64,000 nt of DNA from Actinomadura nitritigenes (lineage in GTDB: Bacteria; Actinomycetota; Actinomycetes; Streptosporangiales; Streptosporangiaceae): the NCBI RefSeq assembly GCF_017573545.1, contig NZ_JAGEOK010000023.1:62001-126000 (forward strand). The letters run 5' to 3'. Each line of letters opens with the position of its first letter. The stretch's first letter is position 1. Shown here piece by piece: positions 24,674 to 32,208 of this stretch. Below the pieces are notes generated by a model. The model had not been told where the DNA came from. It saw only the letters and a list, made by a program, of their open reading frames with translations, and did not search any database. The position numbers and the translations under genes are program-made.

Positions 24674-26749
24674 TCACGCCGAGATCCGGACGGCGCACAC
24701 CTTGAATTCCGGCATCCGCGAGACGGGGTCGAGGGCGGTGCCGGTGAGCAGGTTCGCGCGTCCCTCCCCCGCCCAGTGGAACGGCATGAAGACCGTGTCG
24801 CGGCGGATCGCGTCCGTCACGCGCGCCGCGGCGATGGCCGCGCCCCGGCGGCTCTCCACCTTCACGTCCTGGCCGTCCTCGACGCCGAGCCGCTCGGCGA
24901 GGTCGGGGTGCAGCTCCACGAACGGGCCCGGCGCCGCGTCGGCCAGCGCCCGGACCCGCCGGGTCTGCGCACCCGACTGGTACTGCGCCAGGACGCGCCC
25001 GGTCGTCAGGTACAGCGGGTACTCGGCGTCGACGTCCTCGGCCGGCCCGTGGTGCTCGACCGGGACGAACCGGGCCCGCCCGTCCGGTGTGGGGAAGCGG
25101 TCCAGGTAGGGGCGCGGCGTGCCGGGGTGGTCCTCGGACGGGCAGGGCCAGAACACCCCGCCCTCGGCCTCGATCCGCTCGTAGGTGATGCCGGAGTAGT
25201 CGGCGGCGCCGCCGGCGCTCGCGCGGCGCAGCTCGCCGAACACCCGCTCCGGGTCGGCGCTCCACTCCCCCGGCGCGCCGAGCCGCCCGGCCAGCGCCGC
25301 GATGATCTCCAGATCGGTGCGGACGGCGCCGGGCGCGCGGACCGCGGGCCGCCGCCGCAGCACCCGCCCCTCCAGGTTCGTCATCGTGCCGGACTCCTCC
25401 GCCCACTGCGCCGTGGGCAGCACCACGTCGGCGAGCCGCGCGGTCTCCGACGGCACGAAGTCGGCGACCACCAGCAGGTCGAGGGCGCCGAGCCGCTCCT
25501 CGACGGACGCGGCGCGCGGCGCCGACACCACCGGGTTCGACCCGAACAGCAGCAGCGCCTTCGGGCCGTCCGGCATGCCGAGCGCCGACAGCAGCTCGTA
25601 CGCCGACCGGCCCGGCCCCGGCAGCGCGTCCGGCTCGACGCCCCACACCGCCGCGACGTGCGCGCGCGCCGCCGGGTCGTCGATTTTGCGGTAGCCGGGC
25701 AGCTGGTCGGCCTTCTGCCCGTGCTCGCGGCCGCCCTGCCCGTTCCCCTGCCCCGTCAGGCAGCCGTACCCGGAGCCGGGACGGCCCGGCAGCCCGAGCG
25801 CCAGCGCCAGGTTGATGAACGCGCCGACCATGTCGGTGCCGCGCGCGTGCTGCTCGGCGCCCCGCGCGGTCAGCACGTGGGCGCGGTCCGCGCCCGCCAG
25901 CAGCCGGACGGCCTCGCGCATCTTCGGGAGCGGGACGCCTGTGATGCGCTCCACCCGGTCCGGCCAGTACGCGTTCGCGACCGTCCGGACGGCGTCGAAC
26001 CCGCTCGTCCGCGCCGCGACGTAGTCCTCGTCGGCGAGGCCCTCGGCGATCGCCAGATGCAGCAGGCCGTTGGCGAGCGCGATGTCGGTGCCGGCCGCGG
26101 GCTGCAGGTGCAGGTCCGCCTGCCGCGCCGTCGCGGTGCGGCGCGGGTCCACGACGATGAGCGCGCCGCCGCCGTCGCGCATGTCGGCCAGGTGCCGCAT
26201 GAACGGCGGCATCGTCTCGGCCGGGTTGCCGCCCGCGAGGAGCACGGCGCCGGACGCGGCCAGGTCGGTGACGGGGCCGGGCAGCCCGCGGTCCAGCCCG
26301 AAGGCCCGGCCGGACGCCGCTGCCGCCGACGACATGCAGAACCGCCCGTTGTAGTCGATCTGCGAGGTGCGCAGCGCGACCCGGGCGAACTTGCCGAGCT
26401 GGTAGGCCTTCTCGTTGGTGAGCCCGCCGCCGCCGAACACCGCGACGGCGTCCGGCCCGTGCTCGGCGGCCAGCCGCCCGATCCCGGAGACGATCCGGTC
26501 CAGCGCCTCGTCCCAGGTGCACGGCTCCAGCGGCGCGTCGCGGCTGCGGCGCATCAGCGGGACGGTCAGCCTGTCCGGGACGGTGAGGAGCTCCGCGGCG
26601 GTCCAGCCCTTCTGGCAGAGCCCGCCGCGGTTCGCGGGGACGTCGTCGCGCGGCGCCACCCGCACCGGCGCGCCGGCCGCCGCGCCGCCGTCCAGGGTCA
26701 TCCCGCATTGCAGGGCGCAGTACGGGCAGTGCGTAGGAGTCCCGGTCAT
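24674..26749 (-). CDS. Assimilatory nitrate reductase, molybdopterin subunit (NasC/NarB type)
   Basis: A 691-residue bis-MGD oxidoreductase. The N-terminal [4Fe-4S] motif is CPYCALQC followed by GLCQKG. Later come YNGRFCMSSAAAASGRAFG, AGGNPAETMPP, CLTGQGNGQGGREHGQK, FGSNPVVSAP and the MGD-binding C-terminus (YPLYLTTGRVLAQYQSGAQT). Absence of a signal peptide and the nirD neighbour indicate cytoplasmic nitrate assimilation. ATG 26749 begins at the cysteine motif; an extension to 26836 is open but less likely. Formate dehydrogenase-like function is the main alternative. Confidence 0.9.
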   Translation of the reverse strand: MTGTPTHCPYCALQCGMTLDGGAAAGAPVRVAPRDDVPANRGGLCQKGWTAAELLTVPDRLTVPLMRRSRDAPLEPCTWDEALDRIVSGIGRLAAEHGPDAVAVFGGGGLTNEKAYQLGKFARVALRTSQIDYNGRFCMSSAAAASGRAFGLDRGLPGPVTDLAASGAVLLAGGNPAETMPPFMRHLADMRDGGGALIVVDPRRTATARQADLHLQPAAGTDIALANGLLHLAIAEGLADEDYVAARTSGFDAVRTVANAYWPDRVERITGVPLPKMREAVRLLAGADRAHVLTARGAEQHARGTDMVGAFINLALALGLPGRPGSGYGCLTGQGNGQGGREHGQKADQLPGYRKIDDPAARAHVAAVWGVEPDALPGPGRSAYELLSALGMPDGPKALLLFGSNPVVSAPRAASVEERLGALDLLVVADFVPSETARLADVVLPTAQWAEESGTMTNLEGRVLRRRPAVRAPGAVRTDLEIIAALAGRLGAPGEWSADPERVFGELRRASAGGAADYSGITYERIEAEGGVFWPCPSEDHPGTPRPYLDRFPTPDGRARFVPVEHHGPAEDVDAEYPLYLTTGRVLAQYQSGAQTRRVRALADAAPGPFVELHPDLAERLGVEDGQDVKVESRRGAAIAAARVTDAIRRDTVFMPFHWAGEGRANLLTGTALDPVSRMPEFKVCAVRISA

Positions 26750-26843
26750 GCCGGAAGGCTCCGGCGGTGCCGTTTCGCCGCCGCGTCCCACGTGTGACCC
26801 GCGCGTTAAATGCGGTTCACGCCGCGCGTCCGGCAAGGTCAGC

Positions 26844-26875
26844 CGCCCGTTCCGCGGGCACGGGCGGAACGGGCG
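26844..26875. promoter_or_regulatory. Inverted repeat upstream of the nitrate reductase gene
   Basis: CGCCCGTTCCGC and GCGGAACGGGCG form a perfect 12-bp inverted repeat with an 8-nt spacer, 95 nt upstream of ATG 26749. It may be an operator or a hairpin in the 5' leader. I see no clear GlnR box. Confidence 0.5.
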
Positions 26876-27049
26876 GAAACGGTTGACGATCGCGTGTCAA
26901 GCGTTGTCGGCGACTGTCAGGGTCCATTCGTCACCGCGCGGCCGGTTGCCGAACCGGATTCGCGGCGGCCCGGCGATCTCGCGGAAGATGCGGTGCCGGG
27001 CCCGCCGCGGCGAGGATCACAGGACGGTCGTCCGGCCTAATCTCGGTAC

Positions 27050-27553
27050 ATGCCCGACCTTGCTTACTACGCCTCGCTGCCGCGCTCCCGCGGCGCCGCG
27101 GCGGCCCTGCTCCTGGACGGCCTCGGGCGGGTCCTGCTGGTCAAGCCCACCTACAGCGAGGGCTGGTTCCTGCCCGGCGGGGTCATCGAGACCGACGAGT
27201 CCCCGCTCGCCGCGTGCGTGCGCGAATGCCGCGAGGAGCTCGGCCTCGTCCCCCGCCTGGACGGCCTCGTCTGCGTCGACTGGGGCTCCCCGCGCGACGA
27301 CGGCGTCGACTCGGTCAACGTGTTCGTCTTCGGCGGCACCATCACCGACGCCGAGCTCGCCGCGATCCGCCTGCCGCCCGACGAGCTGTCCGACCACGTC
27401 CTGGTCGCGCCGGAGAAGGTCCCCGAGCTGTCGCCCGCGCACGTCTCGCGCCGGATGGAGCCCAGCCTGCGCGCCCTCGCCGACGGCCGCCCGGTCTACC
27501 TGGAGGACGGCCGCGAGCCCGCGTTCGGCGGCGCGGGGCGGACCGCGGGCTGA
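27050..27553 (+). CDS. NUDIX hydrolase
   Basis: A 167-residue NUDIX enzyme. The box is complete: GGVIETDESP followed by RECREELGL, fitting GX5EX7REUXEEXGU. Substrate type (nucleotide, sugar nucleotide or other diphosphate) cannot be assigned. TAATCT at 27038-27043 lies exactly 6 nt before ATG 27050, a clear leaderless start. It is divergent from the nitrate reductase gene. Confidence 0.88.
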   Translation: MPDLAYYASLPRSRGAAAALLLDGLGRVLLVKPTYSEGWFLPGGVIETDESPLAACVRECREELGLVPRLDGLVCVDWGSPRDDGVDSVNVFVFGGTITDAELAAIRLPPDELSDHVLVAPEKVPELSPAHVSRRMEPSLRALADGRPVYLEDGREPAFGGAGRTAG

Positions 27554-27608
27554 GCACGGGCGGCCGGGCCGCCGCACGGATCGGGCCGGGACGGGCCGCC
27601 GCACGGGC

Positions 27609-27634
27609 GGGGCGCCGGCCCGTCCCGGCGCCCC
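27609..27634. terminator. Bidirectional terminator hairpin
   Basis: GGGGCGCCGG pairs perfectly with CCGGCGCCCC (10 bp, 6-nt loop) between the convergent NUDIX and cysteine-rich protein genes. Confidence 0.7.
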
Positions 27635-27644
27635 CGCGCCGCGC

Positions 27645-27893
27645 CTACACCGGCGCGGCGTCCTGGATGAGCCGGGCGCGCTCCGGATCGGCGGCGCGGG
27701 CGCAGTGGGCACCGCAGTAGAACCGCCCGCCCACCTCGACGCCGTGCCCGAGGATCCTGCATTCGCAGTGCTCGCAGATCGGCGCCATCCGGGTGATCGC
27801 GCACTCGAACGAGTCGAAGGTGTGCACGTCCCCCTGCGCGTGCACCTCGAACGCCATCGCGTAGTCGTTCCCGCAGACCTCGCAGGTCGCCAT
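27645..27893 (-). CDS. Small cysteine-rich zinc-binding protein
   Basis: An 82-residue protein with eight Cys in pairs: CEVC near the start, FEC, CEHCEC and YCGAHC. The phrase HTFDSFECAI with CEHCECRILGHGVE recalls small actinobacterial proteins often labelled metallothionein-like or zinc-ribbon. It could bind zinc structurally or act as a metal store; neither is shown. ATG 27893 follows an AGGGGAG-type ribosome site. It is divergent from narK. Confidence 0.7.
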   Translation of the reverse strand: MATCEVCGNDYAMAFEVHAQGDVHTFDSFECAITRMAPICEHCECRILGHGVEVGGRFYCGAHCARAADPERARLIQDAAPV

Positions 27894-28090
27894 CGGTCCT
27901 GTCTCCCCTCCCCCGCCGCCCCGCGATCACGGTCTACCCCGGCGGGCGGCGGCCACGCGCGCCGTCCCGGTCTCACACCTCGCGCGCGCGCTGTGCAGTG
28001 GAGTTATCACCGCCGCATTGCGGGCCACACCCGCGCGAAACGCCCGGCTCCTAGCGTCGTGCCGCGTCAGCGACCCCAAGGAGACACCCG

Positions 28091-29464
28091 ATGACCGTCA
28101 CGACCGAAGCGGCGCCGCGCACGCGCCGCCCCTCGCTGAAAGGCCGCTGGATCGAGGACTGGCGGCCCGAGGAGCCGGAGTTCTGGGCCGCGTCCGGGGC
28201 CCGCACCGCCCGCCGCAACCTCGCGTTCTCGATCTTCTCCGAGCACATCGGGTTCTCGGTCTGGACGCTGTGGTCGGTGCTCGTGCTGTTCCTCGGCCCG
28301 GCCTACGGCATCGACCCGGCCGGCAAGTTCATGCTCACCACCGTCCCGGCGGCCATCGGAGCCGTGCTGCGGATCCCCTACACCTTCGCCGTCGCCCGGT
28401 TCGGCGGCCGCAACTGGACCATCGTCAGCGCCTCGCTGCTGCTGGTCCCCGCGGTGCTCGCCGCGTTCCTCATCAAGCCCGGTGTCTCGTACTCCACCCT
28501 GCTGGTCCTGGCGGCCGTCGCGGGCGTCGGCGGCGGCAACTTCGCCTCCTCGATGGCCAACATCAACGCCTTCTACCCGCAGCGGCTCAAGGGCTGGGCC
28601 CTCGGCGTCAACGCCGGCGGCGGCAACGTCGGCGTCGCCGTCGTCCAGCTCGTCGGCCTGGCGGTGCTCGCCACCGCCGGCAAGGGCCACCCGGGCCTCG
28701 TCGCCGGCATCTACATCCCGTTCATCGTGCTCGCCGCGCTCGGCGCGGCGCTGTTCATGGACAACCTGTCGCAGGTCCGCAACGAGAAGCGGGCGATGCG
28801 CGACGTCTGCAAGGACGGCCACACCTGGATCATGTCGCTGCTCTACATCGGCACGTTCGGGTCGTTCATCGGGTTCGGGTTCGCCTTCGGGCAGGTGCTG
28901 CAGGTCCAGTTCAAGGCCGACTTCGACACCCCGATCAAGGCCGCGTACCTGACCTTCCTCGGACCCCTGCTCGGCTCGCTGATCCGGCCCGTCGGCGGAT
29001 GGCTCGCCGACCGTACGGGCGGGGCGAGGGTCACGTTCTGGAACTTCGTCGCCATGGCGGTCTCGGCGGGGATCGTCCTCACCGCCTCGCGCGAGAAGTC
29101 GCTCGCGCTGTTCGTCACCGGGTTCATCCTGCTGTTCGCGTTCAGCGGCCTCGGCAACGGCTCCACCTACAAGATGATCCCGGCGATCTTCCGCGCGAAG
29201 GCGCAGCTCGGCGTCGCCAACGGCGGCGACCCGGTGGCCGCCGAGCACGAGGCCCGGCGGCTCGCCGGCGCGCTCATCGGCATCGCCGGCGCGATCGGCG
29301 CGTTCGGCGGGGTGCTGGTCAACATCGCCTTCCGGCAGTCGTTCCTGACCTCCAAGACCGGGGACGGCGCGTACATCGCGTTCATCGCCTACTACGCCGT
29401 CTGCTGCCTGCTCACCTGGGCGGTCTACCTGCGGACCCACCCGAGGAAGCCGGCGGGCGTCTGA
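28091..29464 (+). CDS. narK: Nitrate/nitrite transporter of the NarK family
   Basis: A 457-residue major facilitator with 12 expected membrane segments. Both nitrate signature regions are present: GGGNFASSMANINAFYPQR in the first half and FAFSGLGNGSTYKMIPAIF in the second, with the Arg residues RIPYTF and RPVGGW that bind the anion. It would import nitrate for the reductase 1.3 kb away, or export nitrite. A weak GlnR-like half site (CACAC-N6-GAAAC near 28027) was noticed but not relied on. ATG 28091 is preceded by a purine-rich AAGGAG. Confidence 0.93.
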   Translation: MTVTTEAAPRTRRPSLKGRWIEDWRPEEPEFWAASGARTARRNLAFSIFSEHIGFSVWTLWSVLVLFLGPAYGIDPAGKFMLTTVPAAIGAVLRIPYTFAVARFGGRNWTIVSASLLLVPAVLAAFLIKPGVSYSTLLVLAAVAGVGGGNFASSMANINAFYPQRLKGWALGVNAGGGNVGVAVVQLVGLAVLATAGKGHPGLVAGIYIPFIVLAALGAALFMDNLSQVRNEKRAMRDVCKDGHTWIMSLLYIGTFGSFIGFGFAFGQVLQVQFKADFDTPIKAAYLTFLGPLLGSLIRPVGGWLADRTGGARVTFWNFVAMAVSAGIVLTASREKSLALFVTGFILLFAFSGLGNGSTYKMIPAIFRAKAQLGVANGGDPVAAEHEARRLAGALIGIAGAIGAFGGVLVNIAFRQSFLTSKTGDGAYIAFIAYYAVCCLLTWAVYLRTHPRKPAGV

Positions 29465-30140
29465 CGCCCTGCCGCGCGTTGCGCTGCCGCACGCCCCGCG
29501 ACCGGCCGGGCCCCTCCCCGGGGTCCGGCCAGTTCGGCGTGCGGCCCGACGACCGCAGCACCGACTCCCAGGCGTCCCCCGACTCCAGGGGCAGGTGCGG
29601 CACCCCCCAGTGCCACGCCGACACCAGGACGTCGGGGTCCCGCGGACGGTAGTCGGCGCCGATCGCGCGGGCCATGTCCCAGGCGTGCAGGTGCCACTCC
29701 ACGCACGCGGCGCCCGCGTGGTCGCCCACGGTGTACTTGGTGCCCCGGTAGATCAGGTGGGTGCGGTCCCACATGTCCGGCATCAGGTCGGCGTAGGCGC
29801 CGGCCGACACCGAGAACGCCGTGATCCGCTCCGGGCCCGGCTCCGGCGGCAGCACCGCCAGCTCGGCCGCGTTCTGCCGCGCCTGCTGGCGGATCAGCAC
29901 CGCCGACGCCGCGTCCTGCGCGAACAGCTTGGCCAGCCGGCTGTCCGGCGCGTCCTGCAGGTACTCAAGGAAGTTCTCCGCCACGCACCGCAGGTGCCCG
30001 GCCAGGTCGATCAGCTGCCAGTCGGCGCACGGCGTCGGCACGTCCCAGTCCTCGACCGCCGACGCCAGATCACGGATCGCCCGCGTACCGTCCTGGTAGG
30101 ACTCGAGTACGCGGCACCGATCCGGCGGCGTGCGCTCCAC
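29412..30140 (-). CDS. Maleylpyruvate isomerase-like, mycothiol-dependent (DinB-fold) protein
   Basis: A 242-residue protein of the MDMPI/DinB four-helix family: DWDVPTPCADWQLIDLAGHLR near the N-terminus with a metal-binding His, then AVEWHLHAWDMARAIG-like text (EWHLHAWDMARAIG) with the second His pair. Members use mycothiol or unknown thiols; the substrate is not known. The low-complexity Arg/Gly/Ser tail means the gene overlaps the convergent narK by 53 nt, so the last 18 codons lie inside narK sequence. Confidence 0.75.
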   Translation of the reverse strand: MERTPPDRCRVLESYQDGTRAIRDLASAVEDWDVPTPCADWQLIDLAGHLRCVAENFLEYLQDAPDSRLAKLFAQDAASAVLIRQQARQNAAELAVLPPEPGPERITAFSVSAGAYADLMPDMWDRTHLIYRGTKYTVGDHAGAACVEWHLHAWDMARAIGADYRPRDPDVLVSAWHWGVPHLPLESGDAWESVLRSSGRTPNWPDPGEGPGRSRGVRQRNARQGVRRPPASSGGSAGRPPR

Positions 30141-30302
30141 GTGACTTCCCCCCGCGTCCAGGGCACCGGCGCCCCTCCCCGCCGGAGCGCGTCCCGCGCC
30201 CGCCGCACGCGGCGGCGGGCGGTACGGGCCGCCCCGGCGTTCCCCGAGAGGGCAGACTCTCAGAGTTCGGTGGCCGGTGCCACTCGGTGGTGCTGTGTCG
30301 TT

Positions 30303-30322
30303 CCACGTGGTCCCACGTGGTC
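30303..30322. repeat. Perfect tandem duplication of a CACGTG box
   Basis: CCACGTGGTC occurs twice in a row upstream of the MDMPI-like gene and downstream of the coiled-coil gene. Each copy contains the palindrome CCACGTGG, so it may be a pair of protein-binding sites. The rest of 30141-30376 shows nothing else clear. Confidence 0.45.
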
Positions 30323-30376
30323 ACGGGCCGCCGCCACGGCCCCCCGGCTCGGGCGGCGGCGCGCCTGCGCGGCCGC

Positions 30377-30793
30377 TCAGACGGCCGCGGCGGGGCGCGT
30401 CCGGAAGCTCAGCCGGTGCGCCTCCCGCGCGGTGCGCAGCCGGTCGACCTCGTCGGTCCACGGCCGCACGGACGGGCGCGCCTTGGCCTTGCGGCGCGCG
30501 ATCTCCGCGGCGCGGCGGGCCTCGGCGTCCTGCGCGTCGGACACGTAGGTCTTCGGGCCCATCGCGATCCGCTCGGACGCCTCCGCCGCGGCGAGCACCT
30601 CGGTCATGGCCGCGTCGAAGGCGATGGTCAGCTCGTGCAGCTCCTGCTCGGGCACGTCCGCGCCCTGGGCGTCCCGCAGCGCGCTCTCGGCCTCGCGCGC
30701 CGCCGCGAGGCGCGCCTCGTACTCGGCGGCCAGCCGCTCGTCGGCCTCGTACTGCTCCGCGACGTCCTTGCCCACCTTGCGGATCAGCGGCAT
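30377..30793 (-). CDS. Charged alpha-helical protein of unknown function
   Basis: A 138-residue protein I do not recognise. Residues about 10-70 are rich in Glu, Ala and Arg with a heptad-like pattern (EYEARLAAAREAESALRD), suggesting a coiled coil. A second basic helix, ARRAAEIARRKAKARPS, could contact nucleic acid. There is no signal peptide or membrane segment. ATG 30793 follows GAGGGAGT. It is divergent from the gene at 31004 across 210 nt that hold element copy D, so both may belong to the same RNA-linked locus; that is inference. Confidence 0.65.
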   Translation of the reverse strand: MPLIRKVGKDVAEQYEADERLAAEYEARLAAAREAESALRDAQGADVPEQELHELTIAFDAAMTEVLAAAEASERIAMGPKTYVSDAQDAEARRAAEIARRKAKARPSVRPWTDEVDRLRTAREAHRLSFRTRPAAAV

Positions 30794-30883
30794 GGCGATA
30801 CTCCCTCAAACTCACGATCTTCATCGTCCGATCGAGGCCCAGCGTACGCGCGCCGCCCGCCGGGTGTGACGCCGGACACCGAA

Positions 30884-30907
30884 CTCGGCGCCTTTACGCA
30901 GTAAGGT
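30884..30907 (+). repeat. Copy D of the dispersed 24-nt intergenic element
   Basis: GCGCCTTTAC-GCA-GTAAGG, a full core match with one change in the 5' flank. It ends in TAAGGT (30902-30907), a plausible -10 box, about 97 nt upstream of ATG 31004. Confidence 0.65.
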
Positions 30908-31003
30908 CGCGCGGGGAGACCCCGGCGCCGCTCCGAAATCCGGATGCGAGGAAGATCCAGAATCAGTACCGTTTCCGCCGGAAACACGGGGAGGCGACGG
31001 ACC

Positions 31004-31735
31004 ATGGCGAAACTCAACCAGATCATCGCGGTCGAGAAGGGCGCGAAGAGCCGCGCGCAGCGCGAGATCGCCGAGATCGGCCAGCGGCTGCAGAAGACCG
31101 CGCTGCTGTCCGGCATCTCCCGCACCTACCAGCCGCTCGACGACGAGGGCGAGTCGCTGCCGCCCGAGTCCACCCGCGTGCAGGTGAAGGCGGAGGAGAC
31201 GCTCAAGGAGGTGGCGGTGGCGCTCACCCGGCTCTTCGACATCACCGCCACCAAGGACTGGGCGAACTGCGATGCCCGCGCCGACGTCACCGTCGACGGC
31301 CGGACCGTCCTGGAGCAGGTCCCGGTGGCGCACCTGCTGTTCCTGGAGAAGCAGCTCACCGAGCTGGCCGCCCTCGTCGACCGGCTCCCGGTGCTCGACA
31401 CCGCCGAGTCGTGGACGTTCGACGAGTCCGCCGACGTGTGGCGGACCGAGCCGGTCAGGACGACCCGCACCAAGAAGATCCCGCGCGCGCACGTCCTGTA
31501 CGAGGCGACCACCGAGCACCCCGCCCAGGTGGAGACCTACACCGAGGACGTCATCGTCGGCACCTGGACCAGGACCGCCTTCTCCGGCGCCCTGCCGGCG
31601 CGCCGGGTGAACGAGCTGCGCGAGCGCGTCGCCAAGCTGCAGGCGGCGGTCAAGTTCGCCCGCGAGGAGGCCAACGTCGCCGAGGTGACCGACCGCAAGG
31701 TGGGCGAGGCCGTCTTCGGCTACCTTTTCGCCTGA
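31004..31735 (+). CDS. Conserved protein of unknown function beside tRNA-like RNAs
   Basis: A 243-residue soluble protein starting MAKLNQIIAVEKGAKSRAQ. It resembles a family I recall from actinobacteria and their phages (possibly DUF7873), but I cannot confirm the label. Visible text includes LSGISRTYQPLDDEGE, DITATKDWANCDARADVTVDG, HLLFLEKQLTELA and the basic-rich FSGALPARRVNELRERV. No catalytic motif is recognisable. ATG 31004 follows GGGGAGG; a longer reading to 30944 is open. The two permuted tRNA-like modules begin 76 nt after its stop with only a 6-bp hairpin between, so protein and RNA may share a transcript. Confidence 0.75.
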   Translation: MAKLNQIIAVEKGAKSRAQREIAEIGQRLQKTALLSGISRTYQPLDDEGESLPPESTRVQVKAEETLKEVAVALTRLFDITATKDWANCDARADVTVDGRTVLEQVPVAHLLFLEKQLTELAALVDRLPVLDTAESWTFDESADVWRTEPVRTTRTKKIPRAHVLYEATTEHPAQVETYTEDVIVGTWTRTAFSGALPARRVNELRERVAKLQAAVKFAREEANVAEVTDRKVGEAVFGYLFA

Positions 31736-31811
31736 ACCGCCCGCGGGGACGCGGGCGCCGCACAACTGAAGACTCCCCCGCTGGAGCGCGGGGGGCGGGC
31801 GCAAGCCCGAA

Positions 31812-31939
31812 GCTGAGAATGAAGTTCAGCTTGATCACGTGGCGTCAGCGGAGGTTCGAATCCTCCCCGGAGCACTCGGGCCCCGGTAGCTCAGCGGCAG
31901 AGCGGCCCATGAATCTCAGGCTCTCGCTCCAGTCTCAGC
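31812..31939 (+). ncRNA. Permuted tRNA-like RNA module 1 (Y-RNA-like)
   Basis: tRNA parts occur in rotated order. T-arm 31850-31866: GGAGG-TTCGAAT-CCTCC. Capped acceptor stem: CCGGAGC (31867-31873), 6-nt loop, GCCCCGG (31880-31886), six of seven pairs. Then TA and D-arm 31889-31903: GCTC-AGCGGCA-GAGC with the GG pair. Where an anticodon arm should close the fold, GATCA/TGGC (31833-31843) pairs imperfectly with GCC/ATG/ATC (31905-31915), and GCTGAGA (31812-31818) can pair with TCTCAGC (31933-31939). A GCAA-tetraloop hairpin lies just upstream (31796-31809). Confidence 0.72.
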
Positions 31940-31961
31940 ATCTCCGCCCATCACCGGTGGG

Positions 31962-32069
31962 CGGGGGACGGCGATGGTCGCCGAGGTGCCAGTTCGAATC
32001 TGGTCCGCCGCTCTCGTGCGGCGGTGGTTCAAAGGGAGAACACGGCGAACTGAACCTGACCGTCCCCCG
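31962..32069 (+). ncRNA. Permuted tRNA-like RNA module 2 (Y-RNA-like)
   Basis: A cleaner second copy of the same architecture. Closing helix CGGGGGACGG (31962-31971) with CCGTCCCCCG (32060-32069), 10 bp. Anticodon-type stem CGCCG (31979-31983) with CGGCG (32043-32047). T-arm 31988-32004: GCCAG-TTCGAAT-CTGGT. Acceptor CCGCCGC (32005-32011) and GCGGCGG (32018-32024), 7 perfect pairs capped by TCTCGT. Then TG, D-arm 32027-32041 GTTC-AAAGGGA-GAAC, and A at position 26. The anticodon loop is replaced by 12 and 7 nt flanking the closing helix. A competing hairpin exists at 31944-31964. Confidence 0.78.
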
Positions 32070-32107
32070 GAAACGCGCCGGTGTGCGCATCAGGGCGGAA
32101 CCACCAA

Positions 32108-32139
32108 GGGCCCCGGAACTCGGGCAAGTTCCGGGGCCC
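32108..32139 (+). terminator. Terminator of the tRNA-like RNA transcript
   Basis: GGGCCCCGGAACT pairs perfectly with AGTTCCGGGGCCC (13 bp) around a 6-nt loop, 39 nt after module 2. It is the first strong terminator-like hairpin after the protein gene at 31004, which supports a joint transcript. Confidence 0.75.
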
Positions 32140-32208
32140 GCCGCCGTCCCGGCACGGCGCGCCCCCGCGTCCCCGATCATGTCGGCGGCCCCCCGTACGC
32201 TTGCCCCC

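Noticed and set aside
24601..24680. GlnR box upstream of nirD
   Set aside because: GTGAC-N6-GACCC and CGTGAAAC fragments are present but the two-repeat GTNAC-N6-GAAAC pattern is not met.
30303..30322. parS chromosome-partition site
   Set aside because: CCACGTGGTC repeats share only CACGTG with the parS core; the outer TGTTTC/GAAACA arms are absent.
31850..32047. Ordinary tRNA genes
   Set aside because: The D-arm follows the T-arm within each module and the acceptor strands are joined by a 6-nt cap; no normally ordered acceptor-D-anticodon-T series with a usable anticodon loop can be drawn.
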